Below, piece after piece: positions 45,986-58,279 of a DNA stretch of 64,000 bases. Under the pieces are notes generated by a model that was not told the DNA's origin, ran no database searches, and saw nothing but the letters and a program-made list of their open reading frames with translations. Position 1 is the first letter of the stretch. Each line of letters begins with the position of its first letter. The DNA is taken from NCBI GenBank assembly GCA_031213475.1, contig JARUPZ010000020.1, forward strand, positions 1,302,001-1,366,000. Direction: 5' to 3'. Position numbers and translations under genes: made by a program. The stretch is from Nereocystis luetkeana (Eukaryota > Sar > Phaeophyceae > Laminariales > Laminariaceae).

Positions 45986-48469
45986 TCGAGTACACCCCCC
46001 CCCGCCCCCGCCCGCTCAGCAGACTCTGTGCCTTCCTCGATCGGCTGAACATTTGGGTAGTATCCCTTTTCTGCAGGAAGGGCAACAGCAGACCGAGAGT
46101 CAGCGGGCAACGTGAGGGGCACGTCCTGTCAGGTATCGTTATGAGTCGTGAGAACCGAGGTGTCCTCGGTCTAGATTCATATCGAATCCCGACGGTGGTT
46201 TGGCCGCGACTCATTGGTTTATCGGTCTTGTTTCGGGGAGGTTTGCAAAGCGGCAGCACTCCTTGCGGAGGTGGGCTATTTTCTACACAGTGTGTCGTGA
46301 TGTGATTAGTTGCCTAGAGTGGAGGCCGTCGCTGAACAGTTCGGAAGCGCATGACACGCCCAAGGCCATATATTTCGTCCCCATCTAGTTGAAATAGAAC
46401 GAATCTATAAGCAAGTGTGGGAAGAAGCTCGGTACTTGGATGCTTGTCGCCAAAGTGACCGCCTCGATCAACCCCAAAAGTGAGATTGACCATACCTTTG
46501 ATTCGAGTGGTGGAACTCGTGCGGTTTCGCTACATAAAGAACGCCAAACGGTCCTCCTAGATAGAAGCTTCTAGTCATCGGCAGACCAGATGATGCCCAC
46601 CTAGTCGGGCGGATTTTGGGCGGCTGTCGGCTGAAAATCGTGTGAGTGTATCAGCCACGTCTGTCTCGCGGCTGTCTTTGGCGCATACAAAAACCTCACA
46701 TATCATCCTTGATTTTTTTGTTTAATATCACTCTGTAGCGATTTGGATCCGGCGGCTCTGCTCTCCCAGGCCGTCTCGTTTCACGAGCAACGCTGCTTTG
46801 CCGATTTGATTCGGCGCATGTGAGCTGCAATTGTTGCCATTCATCGCTAGGATGACTGCACTGCCGATTGATGTTGTTGTGTCGGTCTTGAAACTTGAGC
46901 TTGTGTTGCTCACGCAATCGTCTTCGGCCTTGTAACCGGCCGCAGCTTGGTCGGCGCTCGCGAGTTTGACAACTGCAACGGGGACGTTCGACTCGCCAAC
47001 AACTCGTTGAAACAGTTGCGCGTAACATGTGTATATGAGCTTAGGCGTATACGATCTCGAGAGTACGCAGAACCATGTCGGGGGCCGCTTGACTGACTTT
47101 GCGACCGACGTTTACAATGTGTACGTAAATTGTCTTTGCTGGTGGTGATGACGTCGAGTGCTCCCAATGAGGGAGCAGCAGTTCAGAAAGTTATCATACG
47201 AAGTACATACTGCTGCAGTATGTCTTTTAGGAGCTCTCGTAGATCTGCCCGTGCACGTGCGATCCTTTTGTGTGCCCGCAGAACGACCTATTTATGGTAT
47301 TTCCAAGCACAACGACCCCACATCACACTAACCAGGCAGCCCTCTGGTTAAATGTCAGAATGCCAGGGCAGACAAGGCGAATTTCTTTCCTCGGAGGTCT
47401 CAGAAGCTCTTGACGACGATTGTTCTTTTGCATTTGGCGCTCAGCAGATATTCATAGAACGGTATTGAGGAGCTCAGACATCCACACGACAACAACAATC
47501 GTTGGGTTGGCGAATCGTTAGCCTCGCCTAGCCCTTACACGAGTGCTACCTATTATAGCCCTTGCTCTACTGCAAAAGTATCCTACACTTGTTTCAAGTA
47601 GTTTTATCGCCAAACACGCGGGTATGCAGTTCTACTCTGTAGACGGGTTAACGAATGACGTAAGTTGGAAACGCGAGCGTACGGAACGAAAGGGAGAAAT
47701 CTCGATGACCGCAGGCCACTGTTGAACCACTTTTGAACCACTGCAACCGAAATCGCTCTTACATGACTCACGTACAAACCACCAGGAATATATCATAAGA
47801 ACGGACCAAGTTGTGGGCGGGCTACTGCTGTACTATACATATTGGCTGTAAATGAACACGAAACAAGGACTGGAACTCTAGAGGTACGACGTAACGAGAA
47901 GAGCAAGACCACATATTTTTTCACCAGCGTATCCTGGCAGTTTATGCCAAACTCAGTTATGAACGGAGTCCGCTTCCCAGCGCAAAGGCATACGGCGAAT
48001 CCAGAACGGATGCAAACAAGTATGGACGCATGGACACATCATGGACACAAACGTGGGAGTAGAAGAGTAATACTACCAATGCTGCTATTGCTGTGGCTCA
48101 AGAGTTGTTTGTAATCTCTACCTCACTACGTCATGACCAAAAACCGCTACCTAACGCAGAGAAAATACATACGAGTAGTCACTGCGCGCAAATCGAAGTG
48201 CAGGCAAGCTTTGCTATGTGGGCACACCATGCAATTACATGTGCAGTCAGGGGACTCCTACGTGCTATGTCAGGCTATAACCCCAAACTATATACTTTGA
48301 AGCGTATCTCTGTCATAGTGGGATTTCACATGTATCACGGGACCACGGGATAATCCCGGGATAGATCCGGCAGGAAAAATGCCATTTTATTTCTAAACAC
48401 ATGGGCGAAATATTTCTCACGCCAGGCAGATCATGATCTACCTGACCTTGATCGAACAAATCAGTAAGT
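45986..48469. other. Gene-poor region
   Basis: Nothing recognisable. A diverged relative of the palindromic family sits near 47583-47650 (TTCAAGTAGTTTTATCGCC). Confidence 0.5.
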
Positions 48470-48720
48470 TGGGACACATGTACCCATACATACACATATT
48501 ACAAGGTACAAGGTTCCCCGTCGGGACGTGCTTAGGGGAGTGACGCCAGAACGAATTGATCACGATACAACAGCAGTATGCGATATTGCATAATACACAT
48601 ACGCATACAAATATTGCGACGTGATGAAATATCTGCATGTTACTGCTGTACGAAACGAACTAAAAAATATACAGCATGCGATTTTGTATTACGACGTTTA
48701 CGAAGTACGTACTACTGCTG
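48470..48720. repeat. Dispersed repeat E, copy 1
   Basis: Shares ACAAGGTTCCCC-TCGGGA with 62195-62300, and GGGACGTG...GAGTG(A/G)CGC(C/T)AGAACGAATTGA with 57675-57790. Confidence 0.6.
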
Positions 48721-49377
48721 TGAGGCCATTTTCAAACGGGACGTTTTTTTTCTGCCATCCGGAAATCTGAAACTCGGAAAGCGAACGATGTCCTTGAAAC
48801 ATACAACTACAGCAGTACTTGTAGTTATATTTTATCCTTTCAGTTTGTTTTCCCCGTCCATTACACCACAACGACATACCTACGCTTACAACAGCTAGCT
48901 GGCATCGCTGACGAGACAAGCCTGACGATGCATAAGACCGCCCACAAGCCATCACTGATCTATGGCTCACAGCTGTCACTACTGTCACTATCATTATCAC
49001 TACCACGAGACAGGCGCTTATCTGCTGTTGTCGGGCTCACAGCCGTGGACATTCGATGCGCCGGCCTCAGGACGATTCGAAAATAGGCCTTCGTTATAGC
49101 TGGCAGCTGCTGGTGCAGCCTGCTGTGCGCTCGTTTGTTGTTGACGATGCCTTTTGCCAACCCATGACACACAAGGGTACTGCTGTAGCAGATAGATTTA
49201 ATATTCTTGTATTTTGAAATATGGCGGTACGGAGGTCGCACGACAAAGGCGCTGGAATGCCCTCTCGCTATTGAATTATGGTATTAATATTAATAGTCCT
49301 TCCCGAAGTTGCACGAACTTTCCGGTAGCATATTATTAATAGCCCATATGATGATGGGTACCCTGGTATGTGTGTGT

Positions 49378-49860
49378 GTTCCTTCACATTAAACCGTTCT
49401 TTCTACCCGTCGACATCCAGCACAACCAGTGTCCGTGCCGATTCTCCAATCCTAGAAGAGATACAAGTTCTGTGGTCACAAAGCAACGCCACAGAGATAC
49501 TGCGTTGCCACGTGTGCAGTATGCACTGCAGTGGGCAATGCAAAGCCATGTAATAATACTAGATACGACAGGCACGACATACGCAATCTATGAAATAGTG
49601 AAACGAAAAGAAACAATCAAAGAGATAACAAAAACAAAGTAGACAAATCGAGAGAGAAAAAAAGAAGAAAGGGTTATGAGTTCTTCACATTGAACCGTTC
49701 TTCCTACCCGTCGACATCCAGCACAACCAGTGTCCGTGCCGATTCTTCAATCCTAGAACAATGAGAAGAGATAAAAGTTCTGTGATCACAAAGCTAGGCG
49801 ACAGAGATACTACGTTGCCACTTACCTGGTACCAGTATGCAGTAAGAACAGCAGTGGACA
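49378..49860 (+). repeat. Dispersed repeat R, copies 2 and 3
   Basis: Two copies in direct tandem (49378-49650 and 49684-49860), each starting TTCACATT(A/G)AACCGTTCTT. Confidence 0.85.
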
Positions 49861-50104
49861 ATATATAGACTTGCGTCCTTCGTACTGCTGTTTGTATTAC
49901 CAGATTCGGAACTCGAATCTGAATCGAAAGCAGGTGAAACCAATTAGTTGGTCAAAATTGAGCGAGATACAGCAGTAGCCCTCCCACACGTAAACGGTAT
50001 CATATCGTACGAAGTATAACAAACAGGGCACAAATCACACGCAGCTCAGCTCAGCTCAGATCAGCAACGCTGCGGTGGTAGCTTTCGTACATACCAGGTT
50101 TGTA

Positions 50105-50230
<126 letters not shown>

Positions 50231-50734
50231 CTTCACATTAAATCGTCCTTTCTACCCAGCTTCATCAGCACACCCAGTGTCCGTCCTGATTCCCCTATCC
50301 TAGAGAGATACTGATTCTGTGGTCACAGACTGTGAGACAGAGGAAGACCAAAAATAAAACCAAATCGCAAATTCAAGTGTCAAAGCAAGTGAAGTGTCAG
50401 CGTACCGCGTACGAGAACACAACAACACAAGCAAGACCGGAAAAATAAGAGCAAAAGACAATAAAACAAAAAAAAACAAAAATCTGAAATGAAAAAAAGA
50501 AAAAAGAGAGAAAACAAAAAAACAGAATGCAAACGACGTAAGGACTTCAGAAAGCCTGCTATTAAAATAGACGGACAACATACGTGCTCAGGAAGGGCGG
50601 GTATCTGCTGCACGGACGAAGCAGCACGAAATAGAGGGAGATACAGGCACAAGTCTGTAAAGAGTGTCACATAGAATGTATATACAGTTACTGCTGTAGT
50701 AACGAGAAACAAAGGCACACCCAGCTGAGCTCTA

Positions 50735-50990
50735 TCACGCAGCAGCGCAGCGCAGTGCAGCGCCAGGCGGTGATGTGTCATGCTCTTCCTTTTCGTTCGT
50801 ACACACCAAAAGAGTATGTACCAGGTGCATATCATACGTGCATGCGGCATCGGGGTTGTTTATGGAGCTCTTGGGATTTGCAAGTCGCGCGTTTGCACAT
50901 AAACTTTTGGACCATCTATCTGTTGCGTTCCATTCTTCCTTGAGAGCGTAGGTAGCGGGCGAAACCGCCCGCTGCACGAAGCGCCTTGTA
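50735..50990 (-). repeat. Dispersed repeat D, partial copy
   Basis: Resembles 61960-62200: CTTTTCGTTCGTACA, AGTATGTACCAGGTGCATATC, GCATGCGGCAT, CTTGGGATTTGCAAGTCGC, CTTCCTTGAGAGCGTAG. Confidence 0.6.
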
Positions 50991-50997
50991 TATATAT

Positions 50998-51118
50998 ATA
51001 TTCGCTCATCCCATTTATTATTTTCGCACAGCTTCTTCTCTCTCTCCTTCCAACTCGTAACTCAGATCCGGGGTCACATAGCAGGCTCTTCTGCCCCCTT
51101 CCCGCTACGGTACGTATA
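50998..51118 (-). mobile_element. SINE family 1, 3' fragment
   Basis: CTCATCCCATTTATTATTTTCGCAC through CCCGCTACGGTACGT; the tRNA-like head is absent. Confidence 0.85.
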
Positions 51119-51740
51119 TATTATGATATAGCCCCGTTGGTAGGGCTGTGTATGGGTACCGATGTTTTTCGATATATCGGACGATCCGATATATATTTTA
51201 TATCGGGAAGTCGAGCCGATAGCTTTGCCGATATGTTGATATTTTAGGATATGGTTTCTTGCTGAGTAGGGAGGCATACATAGCAGGGAAACAGGGGATA
51301 TGCCTGCAACTTGCAACAGCACAGCAGTAGTAGCAGACAGCAAGCACACGCACGTCAGTAGCACCCAATGAGCGCTGAGGGGTCAGCGGACTAGCATGGA
51401 GGGTCCTCTTTGCCGGGGAATGAACACGACACACAACTCCCCAGCCGCTTGCTAAAAATACCAAAATAATAAAGAGGGTCTACCTCCGTAACGTATGGGG
51501 TATGGCAGAAAAGTGGAGGATGTCTGCCCATCAGAAATGATCATGTCAGCACGAACAGCGAATGTCGAAGAAACGTAGTGCCGTGTTAAAAAATTAGCCC
51601 GAAAGAAGCACCTGCTACATACAATCGGTAGAAGGACGGTGCTTGTTGGTGTTTCTCTTTGCTTATTTTTTTTAGCTACTTGTTTTGCTGTTGTTGCTGT
51701 TGAAATCGTATTACTTTGTTCGACAGTAATTTTAGGCTAC

Positions 51741-51867
51741 ATTTTTTTTTTTTTTTTTTTTATCCCATTCATTATCTTCGCACATCTTCTTCTCTCTCTC
51801 CTTCCAACTCGTAACTCAGATCCGGGGTCACATAGCAGGCTCTTCTCCCCCCTTCCCGCTACGGTTA
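51741..51867 (-). mobile_element. SINE family 1, 3' fragment with T-run
   Basis: Starts at a ~22-base T-run (the element's A-tail) and ends at CCCGCTACGGT, where homology to the family stops. Confidence 0.87.
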
Positions 51868-53261
51868 GACCGGAACCATTACATTATTAGATGCATTACA
51901 TCACGCGAACACGGGCGTTGTAAATCCTGCGAGGGGATGAGGGGATCCCTCCGGCTGAAGTTGATCCTTGACCCTGCAAGCTCCAACCCACAGTTAGGTG
52001 TTGTCGTTGCCCCCGACTCCTCTCTCTCCCCACTCCCCACAAAGCAACACATGCCCACCCCCGTGCACTCCACAACACGCCCGCATTCTGTCGGGAACGA
52101 ACATCGGGCAGATCTATCTGAGCCACAGCAGGGACCGTCCTATCGACTGCTGCTATCTTCCTCATTCGTGCCTGTCGCCGCATGCCACACACATCGTCTG
52201 TCCCGGTCCGTGTTTCGCCCAGACATTTCGTGTGTTTCTTTCTCTCTCGTCACGTCCTCCATGGTGATGAGCAGCAGCTGGCAGCGCATATAGTGAAGCC
52301 CGCGTCCTCCTCTAGCCGCAGACAACCGACCTATTGGGACAGGCTGCCTCTCGGTGCGCCTGAGGGCCCGCTGGGCACTGACCTTCTCAAGATTTGCGTG
52401 CGCACATGACACTTCACATCTCATGTTGGGCGTGGCCCTCGTCCGCAACCAATGCCGGCTATCTACATTTTTTTCGGGAGACGGAGCTACCCATTGTACG
52501 AAGAAGGCGTAGTTTCAGCGCTCTCTGTGTACTGGCTTTTTTCAAGTATTTTTCTCGAAAAAATCGTTTAATTCTCAAGTAAACTTCGGGAAAGAACTTT
52601 CTTTCGTGGAAAGTTCCTGACCCATATTTTCTCGGAATTATTCATTTTTATATTTTCTCAATATAGTGGTGGGAAAAAAGTAAGAAGGGTTTCACAAATA
52701 GCGAAAAAGCTTTCTCCCTAGCCGACATCGAAGGCGTTGTCAACTCTCGATTTTCTCTACAAACACCCCATACATATCCATATATTTTTCAAGTGCTTGC
52801 ATGTTGATTGCCATTTAACGGCAATGCGGTTATTATGATATTATTTTTTTCTCGTCATCTACACGTTATTCTTAGATATTTTAGCAGGCTGTACGTTGTA
52901 CGTCGTAGCATACATTGTATGTAACTGTGCTGGCCAGCGCTGGTTTCCATTTATTGTTTCTTCATGGAAATGCCGCATAAAAAGTAAAAGAAAATGTTCT
53001 TCGAGGTTTTCGCTCAATTTTGTTGGCTGAACAAGAAGATCAATTTTGATGGTGTATTTGAGATATTTTGATGTGAAATGAAGCGAACGTGCTCAATTTT
53101 TCGGCCTCCGGCGGCGCCTCCAGCGGGCCCCCCTCGCCAGCCGGGGGGGCTTTTGGGGCTCGCACAACGAGCTTCCGCGCCTTCGCGCGGCCGGCTCGCT
53201 GCGCTCGCCGATATTTATGCGATATATCGGCTTCGCCGAATATATATATATATATATATAT
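51868..53261. other. Gene-poor region
   Basis: The first 600 bp are GC-richer with overlapping frames on both strands and no known family. A GC-rich block at 53103-53212 (TCCAGCGGGCCCCCCTCG, GGCTCGC-GCGCTCGCCG) recurs near 61375-61450. An (AT)n tract lies at 53239-53262. Confidence 0.5.
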
Positions 53262-53376
53262 AGTGTCCACGGCTTGTTGTCCTGAAGCTGGTTGAGGGTA
53301 AAACCTCCTACCTGGTACAGTTACTGGTTGGGCTAGAATTTCAAAGTAAAAGTGATGATTTAAAAAAAAAAAATGT
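53262..53376 (+). mobile_element. SINE family 2, 3' fragment
   Basis: Matches the 3' part of SINE2 (CGGCTTGTTGTCCTGAAG...GAGGGTAAAACCTCC...AAAGTAAAAGTGATGATT) and ends in an A-run. Confidence 0.8.
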
Positions 53377-55257
53377 ATAGTATCTACCGATACAAAGCCC
53401 TACCCCCGTTGGGTGTTTTCGTCGTCGACGTTCCCGAGGATGTCACTGCGTGCGCCGGCTACTATTAATTAATATCGACATGGCTGAGAGGGGACATATA
53501 TCTACCGGTATATATGTGCGAGATCGATGAGAGGGGACACATATATACCGGTGTATATGTGCGAGATCGATACACTGTTTCTTCATCATCTACCTTTCAT
53601 CAATGGGGGGAGTTCTCCATGTGCGACGACACGCGAATAAGCAACGAGTGCCACTGCAAGGCTACAAGAACATCGAATCCAGGAACAACAGCGCATGCGA
53701 GGACGTCGTGAAAGTTATACTGGCTGGGTACGTATATTGCCAGAATACTGATTGCCCTTGTTCGTTTATAAAGAATAAACCACTGAGCTACCCAGTCAGC
53801 TGGACCGAATTACTTGCAGTAATAAACGTCGAGAATAATGCGTACCGGTATACCCGAGGTCTCGCAGTATCAGACTTCGAAAAATACATACACACAAATA
53901 CATACTGCGCTGTATTGGAAATCCAAAAATACTACCAGGTACTGTTATTGTATACCAGGTATACAACAGCCAGCAAAGCAAGTACCTGGTACGTGCCAGT
54001 ATCAACACCGCAACAGCAATGATGGGTAAGTTATACTGGTTAGACCCACAGCAGTGCCTCCGGCATCATTTATCAGTGTCTCATTTTTGGAGGGTCATAT
54101 CCCATGTGGGAGCGCACGCTCTGCATGACGACAAAACTGTTGTATTGGTATCGTATTACGATGTACGATGAGGGCCGTGATTGGCTCCGGCGTGTGTTGC
54201 GGACGGCATGTTGCGGCCCCCGCAGCACGCGCCGCAGACGCGTTGCGGCAACCCCCCCAAGGGATCCCCGGAGGGCCGCCGGAGGCCGCACCCCGCGTAG
54301 CGCGTAGCGGCCGCCGGAGGCAATTCGTTTTTTACGGTATACCTGTGGTATCAGATACATGTCATATGCGCGTCCGCCCGAAAATGACTTGAGAAAAGAA
54401 AGGGCGTTTTGTCTTTGTGGTCGCCCATTCCGCGATTCGGAATCGCATGAAAAATGGAAAAGGTTGTACCCACAGGTTGTACCTCAAGAAGAATTTCCGC
54501 CTAACCAGGCGAAAAAGGCACCCTCAACACAACATACACGTTTTTAGGCCGTGGCGGCAACAATGGAGTGCGGCGCGCGAAACCCAAGTTGAGGCAAGCC
54601 GCGCATGGCCTGCGGCGGCTGTTTGTTGCGGTAAACCGCAATCCCCACCCGAGAGTTGCGCCATCGCAACACCCTGCTACAAACAACTACTCTGACGTAA
54701 CAGCAGTGCATGTACCAGGAGCTACTGAAGACTTATCCGCGTATTTCGTCCGTCATGAGAAAAATGGCACCCGCCTTGCGCCTTGTGCGTGACGCTGGAC
54801 CACTTGGTGTTCTACACCACAAAATATTGCCATATACAACTCTTGGCCCGAAGGGGGGACCGTATAACACGGGTGTCAGGTGTCAGGCAGCTGTGTCAGG
54901 CGTGCCATTTCCCTACCAAACCTCGATGCCCCCTGTAGCCTGGAAATAAAATATACCTGGTATCTGGTATTACGGTATTACAGACCAGGTATAACACCAA
55001 GATGATACATACCAGAGATGGGTCCGTCACGTAACAGCCAAGAACAACATGTGGCCCTGCCGAGCTCCATCCATATACCCTCGGAATTGGCGACGTTATT
55101 GTTTGTTTTAGTGCTTTTCTCGCTGGTGGAAAATATCCATGGTATCGGAGTTTTTGCCACGGAGCGGCGAGCCGAATGCAATCAATGCGCGTACTGCGTA
55201 TGCACATACATGCACTCGTGGTGGGGTACCTCTGTGCTGCTGCTGTTGTATAATAGT
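53377..55257. other. Gene-poor region
   Basis: No recognised gene. A GC-rich hairpin-prone block sits at 54200-54320 (CCGGAGGGCCGCCGGAGG). Confidence 0.5.
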
Positions 55258-55470
55258 GTGTGTGTTATTCCGTTCTTTGTACCCTTCGACATCCAGCACA
55301 ACCAGTGTCCGTGCCGATTCTTCAATGTGCAGTGGTCACTATTAATAAACAGCGAGACAGAGATACTACAGGAGTACGTTGTTCTCCAATATGCAGAGTG
55401 GACAATGCAATGCCATGTCATGGTCCTATAAAAGACGGAACAATAGGAAGCAACAAAAAAACGAAAAAGC
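55258..55470 (+). repeat. Dispersed repeat R, copy 5
   Basis: CGTTCTTTGTACCCTTCGACATCCAGCACAACCAGTGTCCGTGCC; ends A-rich at about 55450-55470. Directly followed by SINE2 at 55502. Confidence 0.8.
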
Positions 55471-55501
55471 GTCGTGTCCCCCAGAAGCAAGTGTGTAAGC
55501 C

Positions 55502-55840
55502 GGCGTCCCCGGTGGCTTGGTAGGTGGTCCGCGTGCCTATCAAGATCACTTTCGTGGGTGCAAGTCTCACCGAGTGCATGCTCGTAGGGCCTTTTTCTTG
55601 CATAAGTGAATTGATTAGCGGAAAACGCGAGAGCGTGAGTTAGCTACAATCGATGAACATCGACGAGCAGTGGGAATGCTGAACCCTATGCGCGACAAAA
55701 AATAAAGGCACGTACCGGGGGGGGAGAAGGGTGGACACCTTGTGACGACGGCTTGTCCAGAAGTTTGTTGGGGGTAAAACCTACCAGGTTTGAGTTTTAA
55801 GAAAGGTGAAAGTGACGATTAAAAAATAAAATAAAAAATC
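55502..55840 (+). mobile_element. SINE family 2, full-length copy
   Basis: Head GCGTCCCCGGTGGCTTGGTAGG; box B weakened to GGTGCAAGTCTC; body CGTGAGTTAGCTACAATCGATG; central GGCACGTACCGGGGGGG; A-rich tail. Confidence 0.9.
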
Positions 55841-56382
55841 GGACGTATATATACATACAACGATCAAGCTTTCAGGTTCCACGATTTTAACCCTTGTACT
55901 GCCGACAAAATCATCCCACACTTTAAATCCAAGTAGTTTCCCCCAAAACGTGGGCCCGGTTCCGAAGGGGCCGCCTCACAGCTGGTTGGAACCTCGAAAC
56001 CCCCGTCCCCGAGACATACGCCCCGAGACACACCCGTATGCCGGTAAATATAAGGACCGTAATTTCATACTATGAGTGACAAAAAAAGTTCCTAAATTTC
56101 CGGACAGAGTGTTGGACATATAGACACTGATAATAGATTTGAGACCAGGACTAAAAAACGCCCTCCGAGGGGTTGGAAAGAATAGTAGTGACTCCGACGG
56201 CGTAGTTCCCCCATCCAAATCGAGAGGGGGGCTTCAGTGCTGTTGGTTGGAGCTGTCTCCGGCTGGGGGCTTTCCATCGCTGTGCGAGAGGGTAGGTGTC
56301 CGCAGCCAGCTATCTTGGGTGTCTTCCCCGTTCAGCATTTGGTATCATATATACCTTGCCGGGTGCTGCCGTGCCTTGACAG

Positions 56383-56491
56383 CTGTGGTCTGGTACTGCT
56401 TTCCTGCTGTCCGTGCTCCCGTCGGACAAGGTGTTTCAATTCCTTGCTGAGGTCATCGGCTTGGCTGCACCCGAGTCCTTCGTTCGCGAGG
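56383..56491 (+). CDS. Exon-like block of unknown gene
   Basis: After an ACAG acceptor it reads LWSGTAFLLSVLPSDKVFQF then LAEVIGLAAPESFVREG, ending at a strong donor G|GTGAGT. The amino-acid composition is protein-like (amphipathic, no low complexity). The next protein-like stretch (56590-56646, SGVEYNSYTAQLNAPTIYQ) does not match its phase, since joining them gives a stop. So either one is not an exon or the gene is broken. Family not recognised. Confidence 0.4.
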
Positions 56492-56707
56492 GTGAGTGCT
56501 TTTGTCTGTGTTTTGTCTGTGTGCCCGGTCGAGCTCTGCTGTGTGGCGGATGCATCGGTCACCTGCCTGCCCCCTCCGTGCGTTTGACAGTCCGGCGTTG
56601 AATACAACAGCTATACCGCGCAGCTGAATGCACCTACTATATACCAGGTACTGATCATACATACCGGTATCGGATACGACACACGTGGTATTTATACTCG
56701 TACATAC

Positions 56708-57031
56708 CGGTCGCCCCGGTGGTTCAAGTGGTTAACCTCGAATTCTACTTGTTTGAGTCCTGGGTTCGAGCCCCAGGAGGGTCGGACTTTGACTTTATTT
56801 GCAAAAATAAAAAAAAGGGATTCAATTGTTGAGAGCGCCTTGCAGCGTGGGTAGGCACAATTCGATGCGAGTCGACGAGGGAAGAAAAGGCTGAAATCTT
56901 CTCGCGATAAAAAATGAAGGCACGTACCGTAGCGGGAAGGGGGGAGAAGAGCCTGCTATGTGACCCCGGATCTGAGTTACAAGTTGGAAGGAGAGAGAGA
57001 AGAAGATGTGCGAAGATAATGAATGGGATGG

Positions 57032-57061
<30 letters not shown>
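56708..57061 (+). mobile_element. SINE family 1, full-length copy
   Basis: Intact box A (TGGTTCAAGTGG) and box B (GGTTCGAGCCCC), body GCGTGGGTAGGCACAATTCGATG, central GGCACGTACCGTAGCGGG, and a pure A-tail of about 32 bases (57030-57061). The clean tail and intact promoter suggest a recent insertion. Confidence 0.93.
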
Positions 57062-57063
<2 letters not shown>

Positions 57064-58279
57064 CTCACTCTTTTTTTTTTTTTGTCTGAGGAACAGCAAT
57101 TACAATTACTACTGGTATGTTGTTACAGCCTTATGCAGCAGTATGTGTGCATTGTTTCCTATTTTTCGTTCATCGGAGGCAAAACTGACGGTCTACTCCA
57201 GAGTTACTGGCGCCGGAACCTGTCCTGCGACTAGACACAGCAGACTGACTTATAGCCCTCTTGGAAAAATTGACCATACAAAGTGACTATTAATATAGTT
57301 AAGCGACGGCCACTGCATTATTGGGGGATGATACGAGTTGGTATCCGCGTTACAATGCAAGGATTGGTACAACACGGGCGCTATATCATCCTACTCGTAC
57401 TTCTCGGCCCTGACGCTCTGTGCTCGTAGACAGATGATGACCCTAAATTTATCATCATTTTTGTTGTTTTGTCGCTGTCTCCACAGAGCTGTGAGAACAA
57501 AAACATACCAGGTATTAAATTAATCGTATAAATATACACCTACAGCAGTAGAGGGGGATTGTACTTGGTACATGCAAGCTCTGCTGTGGTGACACAGGCA
57601 GTACGAGTCAGAGCTACAATAGTACATCGCAGGTGTCATACCAGGTATGTATTATGAAGAGATTCGCACAACAATAGTATCTACAAGCCTCTGCGGGACG
57701 TGGCTTTAATAGAGGAGTGGCGCTAGAACGAATTGAAAACGATGTAGCATGCATATCATACGCATACCAGGTACCAGGTATGATACAAATAATGATGATG
57801 ATGTTCTCACATTTGCTCGCTTCCCTGAAATCCTGGCTGTGGTCACAAAAACAGACTGTAGCAAAAATGCGTCTCGATGGGAGAAAACAAACAAATATGA
57901 ACTTGTGCGCAGGGCAGTACCAGACCAGTCCGTAAGGGAAACGGTACTAACGAGCTGTGGTATACCATCCCGTATCACATGCAACCAACTAATAACAGGA
58001 CTATATCCATGGTATTAGGGCGGAACGCTCTTTGGAAATAAATTTTTAATTCCCATGAACTTTAATTTGGTTTTGAAAAAAAAAGTTTGTGTCCTATCGG
58101 GGAACACGGCGTACTATAATAACTGTCAATCTAAAAATATTTCGGAATAACCTGGAGGAGGAACGCGCCGCGTCACACAACGCCTAGCCGACAAACAGCG
58201 ACGCGCGTAGACGAGGGCGAAGGTTTGCGCTGCCGCGTGCGCGCCGCCGCTAGCCTCTTTTTCTGTTTTGGTCGTGCAG
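57062..58279. other. Interval between exon-like blocks
   Basis: No recognised gene. A copy of dispersed repeat E lies at 57675-57790. TACCAGGTA and TACAGCAGTA words are dense at 57500-57780. Confidence 0.5.

Noticed and set aside
56708..56790. Possible tRNA gene with perfect box A and box B
   Set aside because: The same head is repeated in several places with a long non-tRNA body and A-tail, and it does not fold into a clean acceptor stem; it is a SINE head.
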